A stretch of 64,000 bases of DNA from Moesziomyces globuligerus (lineage: Eukaryota > Basidiomycota > Ustilaginomycetes > Ustilaginales > Ustilaginaceae). A model generated the notes under the pieces. The model was not told the origin of the DNA and did not search any database. It was given only the letters and a program-made list of their open reading frames with translations. The first letter of the stretch is position 1; each line of letters begins with the position of its first letter. Of the stretch, positions 47,624-58,631 are shown piece after piece. The position numbers and the translations under genes are program-made. The stretch lies in NCBI GenBank assembly GCA_030849465.1, contig JARVLF010000007.1:1-64000 (forward strand), read 5' to 3'.

Positions 47624-50600
47624 ATCACCGCGTGCGCTGCGCTGCTATGATTCTGTCTACTGGGCCGAACAGAAAAATGAGAAAGAGTGGACGTTGTCGG
47701 CAGACACCGCAAGTGCTTCTTTCGCTGTCCCGCACCGTTCGTCTTCGTCGTACACCTTTGCAACCTGAGTTGTCTGGCTCTGGGAACTGCTGGAAAAAGA
47801 GCAAGACCGGTCGGAAGATAGTGGTGATTGAGCAGGAGGTGAGAATGCTGCGAAGGAAAAAGGACGTCCTGGTCGACGAGGGAAAGGGTGGATGGCAGAC
47901 GTAGGATCAACAGTCGGGCGCAGGTGAGGATTAGGGTGAGCAGGGAAAAGTAAGCCGCAGGCAGGGAGCTACCGATGAGGTTATAAGGATCGCCGTCGAT
48001 GCGGCCAGCTGAGACTGGGGTGAAATAAGGCCAGGCGACTCTCTTCATCGAAGCCGAAGCACTGGAACAGCAATGCAAGGTAGTTGCAACGGTACAGTAC
48101 GAGGCTTTGCGCCACGAGCTCGGCAAGCAGGTAAAGTATTCCACTGTCGATGTGCCCTCTCACAGGCACAACGTCCAAGGACACACAGCTCGTTTGCAGG
48201 AATGCATACGCCGAGCAGCTTCAGGACAGAACCGAGCGACCGGAGGCCGGAAGGGGGCACCGAGCGCAGCCAAGCCAGGCCAAGAGGCACGGCGAGCGGT
48301 CGGAGTCCAATGCATCAGGTCGCAGCGTGTGAGCACCATGCCTCATTCGGGCCAGCGGTTCAACGAACTGAAGAGGTGACTGCCCGGATGGCCTGTTGCC
48401 GCACTCGAGCCGTGATGACGGCACACCATCATTCATCATTCGGCAGCCGCAACCAAACGCCGGAGTGACTTCCCACAGACTGAATTTCCCCTTTTTTTCG
48501 ACTTTTCCTTCCAGTCCGATTTTCCGGCTGAGCGGGGATGGAAAAAATATGAGAGAAAGAAGAATACTGTAACCTCAAATCCACAGCGGTTCGGCGCTCT
48601 TGCTCGTCGACGCAGATGGGATGCGGTCGAAGTAGAAGTGCAAGCGGGACAGCCATGTTGCACCGTGGACAGCGTCCAGTCTGCAGATCCCGTCCTCGCC
48701 AGTACCGGATAAGCTGCCATCTCGGATCCAAGAAAGCCTTACTGCTCTTACGCCCGCTCATACTAGCCGTCGTCGTGCACCGACTGGCTCGCTCGAAAAA
48801 AGCGCTTTCCTTTGAGGTCGTGCAAGATCTTGCCCGTGCACGCTGTGCTCACCGTGTCGCCTACCGGGGGTGGCTTGCTTGTCTGCTCGGCTTTCATGCC
48901 CGGTCATGCTCGACGGCGCCCGGCAGCGTGGTTCCGCGCACGCGTGCAGGCCGCCGTCGAATCAGTCAGCACAAGTGCCACAGCATGCAGACAAGCCCGG
49001 CGAACCATCTCGACCAAATGCCGTTGGCCGCCCTGCAAAATTCAAGCAGCGTCGCGTATTCCGCGGAGGCCATCATCCCCTCTTCCACTCAGGACACGAG
49101 CAGCTCGACGGGCCAGCCACCGTCGAGCCTGCTTGAAGAAATCGTCGAACGTGGTGGGCCATGCCAAGCGTTGAAAGAAAGATATACTGGTCACCCGGCA
49201 GTATGATCGTCTTGCGCAGCGGCGAATGCATTTGGTTCGCCCTCCGCTTAGCGATCGCGTGTGCCCACATCACGACCAGCGGTTGCCAACATGATCACCG
49301 CGTGACAAGACCGCATGTAACGGCACATGGCCATCACCTCGTGCTTGTCGAGACACTGCTGCCGGTGTTTGGACGTGCCACGAGCGTATGCGAAGACAAG
49401 CGAACGCGGGGAGCGATAAGAGCAGCAGAAGGAGGCACTTTTCAGACACGGTCCATCTTGACGAGCGACTTGGACGGGACCGAAACCGAGAGTGCTAACC
49501 AGCATAGCGTCGCGCACAAAGATAAGGGTTGTGGTCACAGTCAAGAACTGAAGATGGATGCAGGACATGTCGGAGCAGATGCCGCTACGGACCAACTCAG
49601 TCCAAGCTGCGTCGAGCTCCGGACCACGGTCGGTTTCAACCCAAACCCCGGGATGCGGCTGGCGACCAGCGTCCCGAAACCGACGTGGCATTTGGATGCG
49701 AGGGAGGCGGGTGAGAACGGTATCGCGACTCTCGGCCCATGCTGACCGCTGCTGAGGCCTCTCGAGAGGCAAATTGAACAAACTCTGGTGCCGAGGTGAG
49801 GATCGTGGAGAACGGCATGTGCCCCAAGCACCGCGGACCTAGGGGCAGCGAGCCAACATGGCCAAAAAGGAGGCAAAAAATTCGATGCTAGGAACCTGAC
49901 AGCATGCAAGGACGCGTCGTCGCGACACCGGGCGAGCTAGGCGAGCTTGCCATCCGAGCTATCACACACTGCAACCGAGCACGCGGATCTCGCTGTGGAT
50001 GCAGCAACATCTGCCCTATGGTACTAACGCATCTCAACCTCATTCGCACTCATTCACCACGTCTCGTACAACGATCCAAACGCGACTTCGAAGCATGGCT
50101 TGAGTAGAGTCGGGGGGAGAGCTCGGGATCGGGCTAGGCTTTGGCGTTTGCGCCCGAGTCGCACAAGCGCCCGTTGCAGTCGGAGTTACAAGCGTGTAGT
50201 ACAGTCCAGTGTGAGTCTCGCGGACTGCAGAGCTGAGCGGCCTTTGACGGAGTCCATATGCGGCTTGACGTCGACGCGCACGGCTTCTCCACGCAGACTA
50301 CTGTATTTAAAAAGCATGCAAGTGGGTCGCCGTTCGAAAGAGGAAAGAAAAGAAAACCCTCGCCGAGAAAAAACACGTCAGGGAAAATTTCCACTCAGGG
50401 GGGCTTGGCCCGTCTCACAGGCATATTCGCTCCAACCAGCTAAGGTACCGCCCAACGGAATTCACATTCGCAGCGTCGCCGCGCTGAGCGTGGTTGCTTC
50501 AAATGGGCCCAACGACAGAAGCACAACTCGGCGCGCGCTTACTCGCGATGAGGCGCTGTCAAACAATAGCCCTGGGGCCATGCCCGACCCTGCCGATCCG

Positions 50601-50758
50601 GCACTGTCCTTCGCGCCTGACGCCTGTACCAGGGTGCCGGCGCTGTGACTGATCGTAACCAAAAAGTTCCTGGGGGGCTGCACTTCATGGCGAGCCACCC
50701 AAGGAACACCGCATGACAAGGGGGTTTGCCGACCTGGCTAGTTTACCGTCTTGCTTTA

Positions 50759-50817
50759 CCGCTAGCTTCACCTTGACCCTTGCTGGCACCTATACGGGTC
50801 AAGGTGCGAGCTAGCGG
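50759..50817. repeat. Long stem-loop, arms of about 21 bases
   Basis: The left arm at 50759-50779 (CCGCTAGCTTC, then ACCTTGACCC) matches the reverse complement of the right arm at 50796-50817 (GGGTCAAGGT, then GCGAGCTAGCGG). There are only a one-base bulge and a mismatch. The loop is 16 bases. It could be the end of a small inverted-repeat element or a transcribed hairpin. Confidence 0.8.
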
Positions 50818-50957
50818 CTTCCACCTCTTTCCTGTCCTATGCTGGCGGCCTGTGCAGATAGTTGAAACCGGATGTGATCACGTATCGTTGTGCTCCATGT
50901 AGTGTCTGTGTACAATAAGTCATCTCTGGACTACCAATCGGATCATGACGGCCCTTC

Positions 50958-50988
50958 CCGAAGCCTCGAGCCTTAGACTTGGCTTCGG
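50958..50988. repeat. Perfect 8-base inverted repeat
   Basis: CCGAAGCC at 50958-50965 and GGCTTCGG at 50981-50988, with a 15-base loop. The right arm is part of GGCTTCGGCTC, which recurs at about 51130. Confidence 0.6.
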
Positions 50989-51118
50989 CTCTATCCCTAC
51001 CGAGTTACAGGAGGCACGTTCCGTGGCTGGACCGTCCTTATCCGAACTCACCGCTGCTCCAAAGCGCTGATCCTCGGTACCACGATTCGGCTAAAGTTGC
51101 TACGCCCTGCTGCCCGTT

Positions 51119-51135
51119 GAAGCCGGGTCGGCTTC
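51119..51135. repeat. Short perfect hairpin related to 50958-50988
   Basis: GAAGCCG, a 3-base loop, then CGGCTTC. It shares the GGCTTCGGCTC string with the previous hairpin. Confidence 0.6.
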
Positions 51136-54100
51136 GGCTCGCTTGATGCCGAGTCTGAGTCTGATTCCGCAGGTACTTGCCATTGTTTCCACCTGCAAGC
51201 TAGCACACCCTCGATCTGCCACGCCCATCAGAAGCGCATTGCAGCACACTGTGACCCCGAACGCCAAATCGTCGAATTTGCTTTCCTCTTAAACAGCAAA
51301 GTAGATAATAAAAATCTGTAACAAATTCGCCGCTCTTTACAGTAACTTACACTAACTTACTGTGCTTGAGCACTGCCTCGCCCTGCTTCTTCCTCGGAAA
51401 CCGGAAGATGGCGCTCGTCCCGTCTCGAAACAATCTTCCAAGCCAGCAAAGGCTCCGACCTGGTCAGTCCGATGCTGAATCGCGGGTAAGGCCAAGATTG
51501 ACTCCGCCTACTTCCCGTCTTGTCGACTCATGCGAAGCTACTGCTTTCGGACCGGTGCCCGTGTGGATGGGCACATGGGCACGCTGTACACGCACGGCAC
51601 TGGCGATCCTTGACAAGTCGCTCCTTGCCCGTGCGGCGGAAGCTCCAGAGAACCATGAGCTGTGTTGCGGAGCAGTGCAAGTCGTGTTGGCGGTTCGAAC
51701 GCTTCATCGGCGGGATCGAGCGAATCGTTGAAATTGTTGACCGATACAAAGACATACCGTACTGTCCGTGGCGGTAAACCGTAACCCTGCTACGCGACTG
51801 GTTTCCTCAGCCTGTGTCAACTATTTCAGGGTGAGACGGCTCTTGCTTGCTTCACTTCAGGCAACAAATACACAGTGCGTACCCAGTCGAGTCGAGGCCT
51901 TACAAAGAACCGGAGGCGATTCGAGGCCAGCGGTACGCGAGGTGCGATGCGGAGTCGGGTGATGATGCTTCGTCGCCATGGATCGCCACTGCAACAGGCA
52001 GAAGCCTTGAGTCTTCGTACTGTAACGAGCGCATGAATTTACAGTACCGCAGTCGCTCCGCTCCAACTCAATCACGGCGGACGTTCCCTCTATTTCACAG
52101 TCAAGCATTTTGTTTTGCTGTCGCCTCGTCTGAGCCTGATATTCAGGGCATGCTACAAACAGTAACGAGCGTACCTATTGTGACCGCCGTCGTCTTCCAT
52201 GGGAATGCAGATGGCCACGTCCGTTGCTCGAGCGAAGCTTGTGTCGATGTGGCACCAAACACTGCTTTTCCACTATTTCCGATCCCTTTTTCTTTGTTCC
52301 TTTTGAAAGAGAGGTGGACGAGTTTTGACAGGCACCAAAGCCGGTCAATTTGCCGAATTCAAAAATGCTCTGATGCGAACCAGGTCAGATAGCGAGGAAG
52401 TGCACCGATGCCGAGGCCGCTATCGAGTAAGAACGCCGAAGACGCTAAATCATGCTCTCTTTCACCTCAGAACTGACAATGGTCTGCTGTACCGCATCAG
52501 CGTGGCACTGACCATCGCCACGCGAGTCGATCGACCGAATTCTGCATCCTCAACCGATTCCTCGGCTCGCGCAGTCGGTTCGAGACCCTCCTCGCGTGCG
52601 TCTGGGGCGTCAGGAGTGGCTAAGGCGTGCTTCCGCGTTCCTAGTAAAGTCTGGGGATTGCAGTCAAAGTCTCCGAGCAAGTCAGGAGTCCGTTGCTCGG
52701 TTCGGCTCCGGCTGTCAATCGACTGATTGTGATCAATGCGTTTCACACCATTCCCTTGCCACTTTCCCGTTTCTGTCCTTACCCCATGTTTAGACTGTGG
52801 AAACGGGCCGCTCTATCACGCTTATCAAAATTCGTGTGACTTGATCGAGGCTAAAATGGACGACATTGGCTCGAAGCGTGTATCTGGCCTTCGAGTCTGG
52901 GCCACATTTCATGGCTCGAAAGTTCAGGTGGGGTCGCCGACATGAAAGCCTTTCTTCACCGACGCGAAGTGATGCGAACCTGCTTGCAGGCTCACACATT
53001 AGCGATTCTGCTTCGGCAAGCACACACGATCTGTCCGTGTGGATGGGCGCAAAAAAACTGAGCCTGTCATGTGCGTTTTTTGATCGATTGTTCACGACCT
53101 TTCCCCGGGCGGGCCTAGACCCATGTGAGGGGCTAGCGCAAGCGAGGAGTGTCAAACAAGTGCCACGCTGGCGACACACGCTAACTGGAATATCCGCCCC
53201 AGGGAACCAACAGCAATGAAAGCGACGTTACAACGTGGTGTCGCACTTTCAGCACCAAAGTGGTTGTGCAACACAGTAGGCTTTGCGTTGATCCGTACCG
53301 TCATAACGTGCTTCGCGTGCGCTGTCGCTATCTCTGCGTAGAATGCAGTCACTCCAACTTGCGTTGCACCTCGATCCGGTCCGCTCAGGGGTGACCTCTG
53401 GCGACTCCGACAGTTGCTAATGGTGACAAGGTTATGTAGCGCAATCGATTCCGCGGAACAGAGCTACATCAATAGACTTCAATCGGCTGACGATGTGTGA
53501 ATGAGCTAAGTCAAGTATGAACTGGGTGCGTATCGTATTCACATGCGGATACGCTGCGTGAATCTCGGGCGGCACTTCCATCAGTAGCTCATCGATTGCC
53601 ATCAACGCTGAGACACCGAGGATCAGATTCGTTGGTTTGCATGTCTCAGAGCCATCTAGCATCAATTCTGTACATTGCGATGTGTACACGCAGCTGCGCC
53701 GAGGATCGCACTGCAGGATTGGCCCAGCTCCCGGTCGACCTCGTCAACGTGCATGCTTTGGTCAGAAGCCCAGAGATCCCAGACAGCCTGATCGTTCCGT
53801 CAAACATCATGGGCAGCGGGGCCGCGTTGTAGTTGCCGGACAACGGTTGCTGCGCATGCAGGATGCGCCTAACCTTAAGACGGGCACATACAAGGGTAAT
53901 CCAAACAAGCTCTTGGCCGAAGTGATTCGGTCAAGCGCCCTTCAGCTACAGTTCCTGGGCTGTAGAGCAACAACGAGCTGTAAAGAGTGGGAGAAAACGT
54001 AGCCCAGACCCGAAAAGCACCGCAAGTCATGCCGGGTCTCGGCATCGCATATGCCTCCTCAGAGGATTACCGAGGCTCGGGAGCACCTTACCTGACCTCT

Positions 54101-54778
54101 ATCGCAGACTGTTGAAGGCGCGGCAAATCATTCCCGGAGAGACCAGGCGTGACACATGCTCGACTTCCGGTACGAGAAAAGGCCTCGTCAGTCCTTAGGC
54201 CGCTCGCTCTGGCAACGGTGCTCCAAAGTCTTTCACCATCATCTACTGTCTCGAACGGATCGGTAGCGAGCTCCACCGGTGAGCGTGAGGGTAGAGACAT
54301 CCTCTCGAGACCCAGAGGCTCATAGCGGGGCCGCGTTCTTCAGGCACGAGCAGGTGGCGTAGCAGGAACGCCGAGGCTCAACTTTGACACCAGTCTCTAC
54401 TCCGGGCTCTTGGGCGTAGGCCCCTGTTCCGCGGTCGGAAGACAACAAGCTCGGGACGCACGCATCGTTCAACTGAATCAGCTTACTCGAGCTTATCCCA
54501 ATTGCGCGAGGCGGTGGCAACGCCGTCAGCTGGACTTCAAGCCTGCGCACGCTTGTGAATGCGGGAAGAAGGTGAATGAACCTTTTACAGCCCTTGAGCT
54601 GAGCACGACCACGGCGTCTTCCTCGGTAGTGTGGGGTATATTTTTGACGGTGAATGCGGCAAAGCCTTTCGCCACTATCTCCCATATGGCTCTTCCGCAC
54701 TGGGACCCTCTTGGCCATTAAGTAGGGATCCGGGGAGCTCAAAGGCCGGATTAAAGGCCAGGGAAGGAGCTTCAATTC

Positions 54779-57280
54779 ATGCAGCCACCTGCTTTCACCA
54801 CAGATAACATGGCGACGGAAACGCTGAAAATGTGCCATTCAACATGGCCACTCAGCTCGCCAGAAGCCCACGCGAGCATCGGTCAATACGCCAGCCTCGT
54901 CACACCCACCGACCCGCCACTGGGCGATGGGCTCGGCCTGCGTGCTCTGTTCCAAGGTGCGCCCGTTGGTGCCATCCCCACCTCTCAATACCAGATGCGA
55001 TCCAACCTCACGGAGCCGTTCCATGGGACTGGACCGAAGCCGACGAGACAGGAAAGAGCCTGTCGTGGTGGAGGCTTTCTTGTTGATACTTCGCAGCAGA
55101 TATTGCGACCGACAGAGCTCACCTCGACGGAGGTGCTGAGTCCAATCCAGCAGGTGTACGCAACTCCGGCCCCGTTCCAATCGCTGATCCCTAACGACGG
55201 AAACAGGGATCCGTGGCAGACCGACGACAGCCCGTCTTTATTCTCGGACATTCTGCAGGATGTTCTCTCCGAACCAGCATCAAGCAGCTCGATGCCAAAT
55301 CTGTCACGATCTGAGTCTTGTCTCGAGCTGCCTCCAGCCTTGGGTCTTTTCGCCACGGCTGGAAGACTGTCAGATTCCTCATTCAGATCTGCAGTCGGAC
55401 CGATGCCTCCGAGCGATAGCAACGCAGCCTCATACATGGATAGGGTCATGGCAGAAGCCCTGCATGCGCCTTTTCCAGCGATGCAGTCTCACGTCTTCAG
55501 CGGATTTGGCGGGGAGCCTTACCGATGTACGGGTATTCCGCTGCCGAACCTCGGTCAAGATGTAGCTTTTCAGGACACAGACCTCACCTCAACGATGACA
55601 GCGCCGCAGCAGAGACCAGAGTTTCTCGAATACCGTCGTGCTGTGACACAGATACACACCGATCGTCTTGGAGAGCTTCTAGGACTGTCTCCGCCGTACG
55701 CACAAACAAGCAGGCAGAGCCTGGTTGGATACTCCTCAGACGACCGAGAGCCCACCATGAGCGAGGAGTCAATATCTTTCAGCAAGAGTCTGATCCTCAA
55801 TACGGATGGCGGCATCGACGAGGGCACACTCAACTCCTTGGCAGACTCACGAGCAGACCACGTCCGCCTCTTGACAGAAATGGTTTGGAGCCGTAGGACA
55901 GCTTTCTTCTTCCTCAATCGCCAGGATCAGATCCTCTCGGTCGCAGACTCTGCGTCTGTATGCAAAGATATCGTGGCCAGCGACGGGCTTCTCAAGGAAG
56001 AAGAGGAGGATGCGGAGCTGCTCACCATGCAGGAATCACTGCGGACTTTGAGGATCGCATTTTCCGAGCTGCTCTCAGGATATCAGTCCGTGGCATGGTG
56101 GCAGAATGCGTGTCGCGAAGTTCTGCTGCGGCAGGATCAGCAAATGCGCCCTTCGCATCACGGTCAAGGAAGTGGAAAATATCGACGAAAGGATCGCTGC
56201 TTCAAGGAGCTGGTGCTTCGGTGGCAAGGCGAGGGGACTCACCCCCAGCTGGTCGAAGTCACAGTGGCAGCGGTTCTGCGACACGGGACTTCCGACGATT
56301 CCTGCCTTTTCGTCACTGTTCGTCGCTGCAGGGTCACGACTGTGGCTAGTTTGCCGCTGCCTCGTCCAGCCAACCCATACACTGCTTCGAATCCCGGACG
56401 TCTGGGCAAGAATTCGTGCGTCAATTGCGGGAGGATACGTCTACTTGTCTCGCGTCACGGCCTCATCCTACGGGCTACGAGTTCAGCTGAGCTTGGAGGC
56501 ATCTTTCACGGGCCTTCGAGGAGAAGTGATGCCAGTCAGGCCTCAGTCGTGCACTCCGTGCTCGGTCCTTTCACCCCCATGCCGGCTGTCGGACAGAGCT
56601 TAGTAGACACGCCGAGCCTGACTCCGTTGCTGCCTGTTGTAGCGCAGGCTGCAATTCTCGAGCTGGCACAGGTCGTGCAGCTCACCACGCCGAGCAGACG
56701 TATTGCAGCCATGATACAGCCCGAGATCGCGAGCATCCCCGATCCGCGTCCCGGGTCTGGTCGTCCTCGCCAGCCATCCGGGAAGGTCTGGGTGACGCTG
56801 TCATCGCCAGAGCGAGCCTTACTCACCTCGGATGATGGCCAACCACCCATGCCCTTTGGGCTTCCAGCACGGTGCAAGAGGTATGAAGGCCCGTCCAGGT
56901 TGAGTCCGGATGGAACAAAATCATTCATGCAACATCGCCGGGCCAGCGCCACACCATTTTGCGGTGCGAGCAGCCTCAGCACCTCGATCGCCAGCTTGCT
57001 GCCTCCGAGATCCGTGCAGGCGGATAGACGGTATTCGAGCGACTCCGGTGTGGGACACAGAGTGCAAAGCACCGCAGCGACCCTGAGCTCAGCTCGAATC
57101 GGGTATGCTGTAGTCGACGCAAGCAAAGAGGCGCATCAACTTCCAAGCGCCTCGTACGTAGGCCTGCAGACCACGGCGCAAGACGACTTGAGCTCAATGC
57201 TTGAGCAGCTCGAGCAAGATAATGACAGACTACGACAGCAGATCAGCCTGCATCCACGGTCCGGACTTCTACGATCCTAA
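54779..57280 (+). CDS. 833-residue protein of unknown function
   Basis: A single open frame from ATG 54779. I do not recognise it. The first 270 residues are Ser/Pro-rich. Ordered sequence begins near 275 (PEFLEYRRAVTQIHTDRLGE) and continues with VRLLTEMVWSRRTAFFFLNR and LRTLRIAFSELLSGYQSVAW, helical with a run of aromatics. KYRRKDRCFKELVLRWQGEG and LVEVTVAAVLRHG then look like strands, a helix-to-strand order reminiscent of a PAS-type sensor but without a diagnostic motif. There is one Cys pair (NSCVNCG). The last 25 residues form a short Leu-heptad coil (LSSMLEQLEQDNDRLRQQI). A disordered leader, a folded core and a coiled end would suit a regulator, but that is inference. Codon choice is less GC-ending than in the housekeeping genes here, and it adjoins the gene-poor block. 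Confidence 0.7.
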   Translation: MQPPAFTTDNMATETLKMCHSTWPLSSPEAHASIGQYASLVTPTDPPLGDGLGLRALFQGAPVGAIPTSQYQMRSNLTEPFHGTGPKPTRQERACRGGGFLVDTSQQILRPTELTSTEVLSPIQQVYATPAPFQSLIPNDGNRDPWQTDDSPSLFSDILQDVLSEPASSSSMPNLSRSESCLELPPALGLFATAGRLSDSSFRSAVGPMPPSDSNAASYMDRVMAEALHAPFPAMQSHVFSGFGGEPYRCTGIPLPNLGQDVAFQDTDLTSTMTAPQQRPEFLEYRRAVTQIHTDRLGELLGLSPPYAQTSRQSLVGYSSDDREPTMSEESISFSKSLILNTDGGIDEGTLNSLADSRADHVRLLTEMVWSRRTAFFFLNRQDQILSVADSASVCKDIVASDGLLKEEEEDAELLTMQESLRTLRIAFSELLSGYQSVAWWQNACREVLLRQDQQMRPSHHGQGSGKYRRKDRCFKELVLRWQGEGTHPQLVEVTVAAVLRHGTSDDSCLFVTVRRCRVTTVASLPLPRPANPYTASNPGRLGKNSCVNCGRIRLLVSRHGLILRATSSAELGGIFHGPSRRSDASQASVVHSVLGPFTPMPAVGQSLVDTPSLTPLLPVVAQAAILELAQVVQLTTPSRRIAAMIQPEIASIPDPRPGSGRPRQPSGKVWVTLSSPERALLTSDDGQPPMPFGLPARCKRYEGPSRLSPDGTKSFMQHRRASATPFCGASSLSTSIASLLPPRSVQADRRYSSDSGVGHRVQSTAATLSSARIGYAVVDASKEAHQLPSASYVGLQTTAQDDLSSMLEQLEQDNDRLRQQISLHPRSGLLRS

Positions 57281-57547
57281 GCAAGCTTGTAACCGTTGGA
57301 GCCGCGAAGCGCGCTGCCTAGCCATTTCACGCCCGATGCGGGTGCCACTATCGTTCGTAAATAGTACATGTCTTAGTGTTCCGCCCGCCGCGTACCCAAA
57401 TGGGCGATGGCATCACCCAGCTGTGCGGGGAAGACATGCGTGAGAGTGTCGTCCAAGGTGAGTTGTCGAGCATGGCCGAGCCAGTCACTGTGACTCTATA
57501 TATATGCAACTTTCCAGATGTGCTGCAAAGGTCTAGACTTACCGTAC

Positions 57548-57653
57548 CCGGACATAGCTCAGTTGGAAGTAGCGATGGTTTGTAATTGGAAACCCTAATC
57601 CGGTATCAACGGAAAAGCACCATAGGTCGCCGGTTCGATTCCGGCTGTCCGGA
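57548..57653 (+). tRNA. tRNA-Tyr (GTA) with a 32-base intron
   Basis: The acceptor stem CCGGACA pairs fully with TGTCCGG, followed by discriminator A (57653). TA and the D arm follow (GCTC...TAGC, three pairs and one mismatch). The anticodon stem ATGGT pairs with ACCAT (57619-57623). The loop is T-T-G-T-A-A-C with anticodon GTA at 57582-57584. An intron of about 32 bases (57586-57617) lies one base after the anticodon, the standard eukaryotic position, and tRNA-Tyr is the tRNA that commonly has one. The variable loop is AGGTC. The T arm is GCCGG-TTCGATT-CCGGC. Confidence 0.93.
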
Positions 57654-57898
57654 CTCAATTTTTGGTCATTGTTTTTTTGAACAAGGCCGTCATGGCGCTT
57701 CTTTGCTGCAACAAGTTGCCAGACGAGTGGCAGCTTTGTGAGCCCAAGCAGCGATGTGCATGATGAGTGAGCTGAGTCAGGTATGCAACTCTAAGCACGC
57801 GTCGACCGATTTTTCGCCCACACCTGGTGTGGGGCTGGTTCCGCTGCGATGTGTGATCCGAGGATGGCATTCCGAGGTCTCTGGAAGCGGGACAGCTA

Positions 57899-57980
57899 CC
57901 GGACATAGCTCAGTTGGAAGCAGCGATGGATTTAAGCTGGAACATCCCAGAGGTCGCCGGTTCGACTCCGGCTGTTCGGA
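57899..57980 (+). pseudogene. Degenerate second tRNA-Tyr copy
   Basis: The acceptor stem (CCGGACA/TGTTCGG, one G-U pair), D arm (GCTC...CAGC) and T arm (GCCGG-TTCGACT-CCGGC) match the tRNA-Tyr 350 bases upstream almost base for base. The anticodon region does not. GATGGATTTAAGCTGGAACATCCC has lost the GTA anticodon and most of the intron, and cannot form a proper 5-pair anticodon stem. The internal promoter boxes look intact, so it may still be transcribed. Confidence 0.8.
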
Positions 57981-58631
57981 TCAACTTTTGCTGCGATGCG
58001 AAAGGAGGGCTAGTGATGGTGCCGGTCTCCATGGCTAGGGATGGTTGTAAGGCCAGCCCACGTCTTGGCGCAATCACAGTGCCTGGACCCTTGATGTGCG
58101 GGGAAGGCGCTGCGGGTACTCGCTGCATTCAGAGAGAAAGGGATCTAACAGAAGTAAGTCTAATAAAGCTTTCCTGTCAGATCGTTTGAACGCCGATGCA
58201 GCCGGAGCGCGGATGCACGAAAGACTTCCAAGGCAAGTTAGAGCCGGTGGCGCCGGCGAGTGCTTTGCCGGAGGCGTTAGACGAGTGCGGGGCGGAACCC
58301 GACCAAGAGAGAGAGCAGCTCACCTTCGACTAGCGCCGTTGCCAAGCATACTAAATTACACTACACCTCTTCCAGCGGAGCCGCACCAGCAGTTCAGATC
58401 TTCCACCATCCTCTCACACGTGTGTCCGTGACCGGCTCTCGAATCTCCTTCGTCTCTGGACCGGCTAACCAGCATAACTAGTGGCAAGTGCTAAGCCAAC
58501 GACGTGTCCAGTGCGACACGGCTACCCCTCGGTCGCCCATCTCGACTTGGCACTCTCGATTCGGTTCTCCACCAGGCTTTCCGGGCTTGGGCCTCTGACA
58601 CGGCATCTCAGCAGGAGCGTCGCCGGCTTCC

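Larger units (their letters stand above)
47624..54778. other. Gene-poor block, 7.2 kb
   Basis: I find no gene I can defend. Open frames up to about 196 codons occur on both strands but overlap each other and lack conserved features. The first about 400 bases are the response-regulator promoter. The centre holds the hairpins listed separately, then an AT-rich tract at about 51285-51360. The remainder is anonymous, with AT-ending triplets commoner than in the coding neighbourhood. It could be decayed transposon or gene DNA, or a region of non-coding transcription. Confidence 0.5.
57281..58631. other. Intergenic region holding a tRNA gene and a tRNA relic
   Basis: Apart from the two tRNA sequences at 57548-57653 and 57899-57980, nothing is recognised. 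The right-hand 200 bases are the leader of the VWA8 gene. Confidence 0.5.

Noticed and set aside
48616..49206. 196-codon plus-strand frame in the gene-poor block
   Set aside because: Composition is Arg/Ser/Ala typical of random GC-rich frames, with no motif and no supporting context.
53432..53843. Two minus-strand frames that read somewhat like protein (for example LMEVPPEIHAAYPHVNT)
   Set aside because: They are in different frames, short, one lacks an ATG start, and no family is recognisable. Could be a relic, but not supportable.
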